From assembly GCA_947372155.1 (NCBI GenBank), contig CANBSM010000178.1, forward strand, positions 1 to 8,511: a stretch of DNA of 8,511 bases. The letters run 5' to 3'. Positions 6,551 through 8,511 of the stretch are shown here, piece by piece (positions within the stretch are counted from its first letter, which is position 1; each line of letters opens with the position of its first letter). Under the pieces are notes generated by a model, which was not told the origin of the DNA, did no database searches, and saw only the letters and a list, made by a program, of their open reading frames with translations. Made by a program: the position numbers and the translations under genes. This DNA comes from Burkholderiaceae bacterium. Lineage in GTDB: Bacteria > Pseudomonadota > Gammaproteobacteria > Burkholderiales > Burkholderiaceae.

Positions 6551-8241
6551 TATTTACCCGATGCTAAGGGATTAGGCCAACCTAAATAAGAAGTCCAAGC
6601 ATCTTTTGTAATTTCCATAGGTAAAGTTTGAGGGCTCACTTTCCAAAGCGATTTATCGCCATAAACTGAGTAATAATTTATCGCCCCCAAAATATCGGCC
6701 GTCTCAGGAATTCTCCAAGCATATAAAGAAACTCCTAAAAATCTAGCTTTACCCGGCCCCGCAATATTAGATTTATTCACTGCATCTAATCCTACATTGA
6801 AGTAGTCATTCATTCCAGCACTCGTATTAGAAGATGCAACGCATTGACTGTAAAAGCTATCCACATTTGCTTGGGCACTATACGGAGGTATGGGCCGAGG
6901 TAAGGGCTTTTCCCCGGGACAGTTCACGTTATCACCCAAACAAATAATCGAAGTCACTGCAATATAATTTGGAGTCCCTGACGTTTTGACAGCAGTGTCA
7001 CAAGAAGACGTTTGCAGATTTTTGTAAACCGGAACTGTGCCACTCGTAATCTTAGTATTGTAGGTTTGCAAACCACTCCACATAGTATCGGTTGCGCTCG
7101 CAGGCAACACCAACATAACAGGAGGGTCATTGGGAAGACTAAGTGCAGACTGCACAGCCTTATTAACATCTGTTTTATAAGTTGCCAAATCGAGCGGACC
7201 TGAGCCAGTTGCAGTCTCTAGATCGTATAAGGCTGGCTTCATAACGATATTAGTCAGCGGCGGAAATGCTGGCTGTTTTGTTGGGGTTGCAGAATAAGGG
7301 CAAGTATGCGAGTTGCCTGCCTTGTCACCGTATGTAACTGAGGGTGCAGCAGTGTATAGAGCCCTTGCAGTATCTGGCGCATCAAATAAAAATAAATACT
7401 TAGGTTTGCTTGGATTAGCAGTTGCAAGTGCGTGAGCTAATGTCCCATAGAAGAGATGTTCTAAATCTAGGCCCTGACAATTGACGACGGGATTATTGGG
7501 GTCGCTGGTTGCCTTAGAGATTGCTGGCTCATTATCAAAGGCCACACCATAAACATTGGGGTCATTTAAGATCGTCGTTGCAATAGTCTGAGCCAATTGA
7601 ACTAACTCATCTGCACCAAATTGATAAGGTTGAGATTGGGACTGCTGATAAACAATTGCAGCATTAAATGCTGGTGACATTTCTATGACAGGTACTACTT
7701 GGGGAATGCCAACTTTATTCGTATAGTACTGCGTCACCTTAGGGCCATCAACACAAGTGCCCAGAACTGAAGCTGCAACACTACTAACGACTGGTTTAAT
7801 TTGAGGCAAGGCATAGTAAGAAAAAACTGTTTGTGTATAGGACCCATTAAAGTCCGGACAAGTCTGTTGCGCTGAACTGGGATAAGGATTAGTGCTGCTT
7901 AATTTTTGATCCAAGTACCCAAACACAGGAAAAACATAAGTAATTTTTTTGGCGAGGCTATTGTTCTGAAAATCAGCCGCCAAGGACGGCGAGTTTGGTG
8001 TTGCTGGGGAGCCATAGAAGTAATCCGTTGCAACGCTATAGTTCCACACACCATCACCAGGAATGGCTGCTGCCAGTGGGCTCGGTAAAGCCCCGAACGT
8101 TCCTTTAACTACCAGAGTCCCGGATTCTGAATTATTAGAGGCAGTACTTGTCGTACCGCTGCTACCACTTCCGGAACAGGCTGTAAGAAGAATAGATAGA
8201 CAAAATGCAACGGATGCCGAACGGGCGTGCATAAAATGCAT
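6550..8241 (-). CDS. Secreted lipoprotein of unknown function, possible TIM-barrel glycosidase-like, D-N-E variant
   Basis: I do not recognise a named family. Read from the ATG at 8241 the product has 563 residues. An in-frame TTG at 8253 and an ATG at 8232 are alternatives, and none has a clear Shine-Dalgarno sequence. The signal ends in a good lipobox, LTAC, with Cys22 lipidated and Ser23 next, favouring the outer membrane. A Gly/Ser/Thr-rich tether follows to about residue 40. The mature part has eight further cysteines, an even number that fits disulfides. Strand-like segments at about 99-109, 181-190, 230-239, 281-290, 331-340, 374-382 and 499-513 suggest a (beta/alpha)8 barrel. GVAFDNEP (232-239, Asp236 and Glu238) resembles the end of the GH18-type beta-4 strand, but the two earlier acidic residues of DxxDxDxE are replaced. 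It precedes a second lipoprotein gene with a one-base overlap and follows tRNA-Leu on the same strand. Confidence 0.75.
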   Translation of the reverse strand: MHFMHARSASVAFCLSILLTACSGSGSSGTTSTASNNSESGTLVVKGTFGALPSPLAAAIPGDGVWNYSVATDYFYGSPATPNSPSLAADFQNNSLAKKITYVFPVFGYLDQKLSSTNPYPSSAQQTCPDFNGSYTQTVFSYYALPQIKPVVSSVAASVLGTCVDGPKVTQYYTNKVGIPQVVPVIEMSPAFNAAIVYQQSQSQPYQFGADELVQLAQTIATTILNDPNVYGVAFDNEPAISKATSDPNNPVVNCQGLDLEHLFYGTLAHALATANPSKPKYLFLFDAPDTARALYTAAPSVTYGDKAGNSHTCPYSATPTKQPAFPPLTNIVMKPALYDLETATGSGPLDLATYKTDVNKAVQSALSLPNDPPVMLVLPASATDTMWSGLQTYNTKITSGTVPVYKNLQTSSCDTAVKTSGTPNYIAVTSIICLGDNVNCPGEKPLPRPIPPYSAQANVDSFYSQCVASSNTSAGMNDYFNVGLDAVNKSNIAGPGKARFLGVSLYAWRIPETADILGAINYYSVYGDKSLWKVSPQTLPMEITKDAWTSYLGWPNPLASGK

Positions 8242-8265
8242 ACAAGGAACCAAGATGAGAATGAA

Positions 8266-8287
8266 TTGACTACAGATTACTAGTCAA
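8266..8287. promoter_or_regulatory. Perfect 7-bp inverted repeat, possible operator/promoter of the lipoprotein genes
   Basis: TTGACTA (8266-8272) and TAGTCAA (8281-8287) are exact inverse complements around an 8-base spacer. The site lies between tRNA-Leu and the first lipoprotein gene. On the minus strand the outer arm supplies TTGACT, 5 of 6 to the -35 consensus, but the region 16-18 bases further on holds only weak -10 candidates. The stem has just two G-C pairs and no U-run follows on either strand, so it is a poor intrinsic terminator. A dimeric regulator binding site is the better reading, not proven. Confidence 0.4.
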
Positions 8288-8333
8288 AAGAGGAATAGCC
8301 AAGAAATTTGTACCCAAAAGCGGGTAAGAGGGG

Positions 8334-8418
8334 TGGTGCCTCGGGGCGGACTCGAACCGCCACGCCTTGCGGCACCGGATTTTGAGTCCGGCACGTCTAC
8401 CAATTCCATCACCGAGGC
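8334..8418 (-). tRNA. tRNA-Leu (anticodon CAA)
   Basis: On the minus strand the acceptor arms GCCTCGG (8418-8412) and CCGAGGC (8344-8338) pair perfectly, followed by discriminator A and an encoded CCA (8336-8334). The anticodon stem CCGGA/TCCGG encloses the loop CTCAAAA, so the anticodon is CAA (8384-8382), reading the UUG leucine codon. The T arm is GGCGG-TTCGAGT-CCGCC. The long variable arm TGCCGCAAGGCGT is the type II form expected for leucine tRNAs. The total length of 85 nucleotides, CCA included, is normal and all arms are intact. Confidence 0.97.
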
Positions 8419-8439
8419 AGGTGTTTGCAGTGGAAATTC

Positions 8440-8468
8440 TGCATACTTTGCTACTTTGTTACTGCTAA
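8440..8468 (-). promoter_or_regulatory. Weak candidate promoter for tRNA-Leu
   Basis: In minus-strand sense, TTAGCA (8468-8463, 4 of 6 to the -35 consensus) lies 17 bases from TATGCA (8445-8440, 3 of 6 to the -10 consensus). Transcription would start about 15 bases before the mature tRNA. The match is weak, and the real promoter could lie beyond the window if the tRNA belongs to a longer transcript. Confidence 0.3.
8444..8467. repeat. Short tandem direct repeat upstream of tRNA-Leu
   Basis: TACTTTGC (8444-8451) and TACTTTGT (8452-8459) are adjacent copies differing at the last base, followed by a degenerate third start, TACTGCTA (8460-8467). The repeat falls in the candidate tRNA promoter region. 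It may simply reflect slippage. Confidence 0.5.
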
Positions 8469-8511
8469 GACATGAGAGTGTAACAAAAAATGGTCAGATA
8501 CCTCCTACCTT

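Noticed and set aside
7906..8088. Plus-strand open frame antisense to the first lipoprotein gene
   Set aside because: There is no ribosome binding site or recognisable domain, and the minus-strand gene explains the region fully.
8063..8269. Plus-strand open frame antisense to the start of the first lipoprotein gene
   Set aside because: It is the reverse of the lipoprotein signal peptide and tether; low-complexity sequence keeps the frame open by chance.
8311..8326. Inverted repeat TACCC-N6-GGGTA downstream of tRNA-Leu, as a possible terminator
   Set aside because: The stem is only five base pairs and no T-run follows in the minus-strand direction, so it does not meet the pattern of an intrinsic terminator.
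1..8511. CRISPR array, insertion sequence, integrase, phage or toxin-antitoxin genes
   Set aside because: Reading both strands showed no regularly spaced repeats, no transposase-like or integrase-like motifs and no small paired genes.

Overview
The window looks like a chromosomal segment of a freshwater betaproteobacterium of the Burkholderiales, most likely Polynucleobacter or a close relative. This rests on the gene set (pepA | lptF-lptG, then a CysB-type regulator), the moderate base composition by eye, and the PepA, LptF and CysB sequences. No database search was possible, so the genus is an inference.

Left part (1-2538): the first 113 bases hold the N-terminus of leucyl aminopeptidase PepA on the minus strand, running off the window edge. 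A divergent intergenic region with a plausible sigma-70 promoter separates it from lptF and lptG. These overlap by 4 bases and encode the two transmembrane subunits of the LptB2FG lipopolysaccharide extractor.

Middle part (2539-4971): a CysB-family LysR regulator follows, with all the residues used by enterobacterial CysB to bind its effector. A small dyad and a good ribosome binding site lie just upstream. A 468-residue protein starts 22 bases downstream of it. It joins seven regular 34-residue TPR repeats to a TylF-like SAM-dependent methyltransferase domain; its substrate is unknown, and a cell-surface glycan is only a guess.

Right part (4972-8511), minus strand: tRNA-Leu(CAA), with an encoded CCA end, is followed by two coupled genes for large secreted lipoproteins that I cannot assign to a named family. 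Both carry a GVA[F/Y]DN[E/Q] motif on a predicted beta strand, resembling the beta-4 catalytic strand of TIM-barrel glycosidases. The upstream protein has D-N-E and the downstream one D-N-Q. They may therefore be an active/inactive pair of envelope glycan-binding or glycan-cleaving proteins. A perfect 7-bp inverted repeat containing a good -35 hexamer lies between the tRNA and the first lipoprotein gene.

The core genes are ordinary. The accessory content worth a second look is the lipoprotein pair, the TPR-methyltransferase and the two dyads. No mobile element, CRISPR array, integrase or toxin system was seen.
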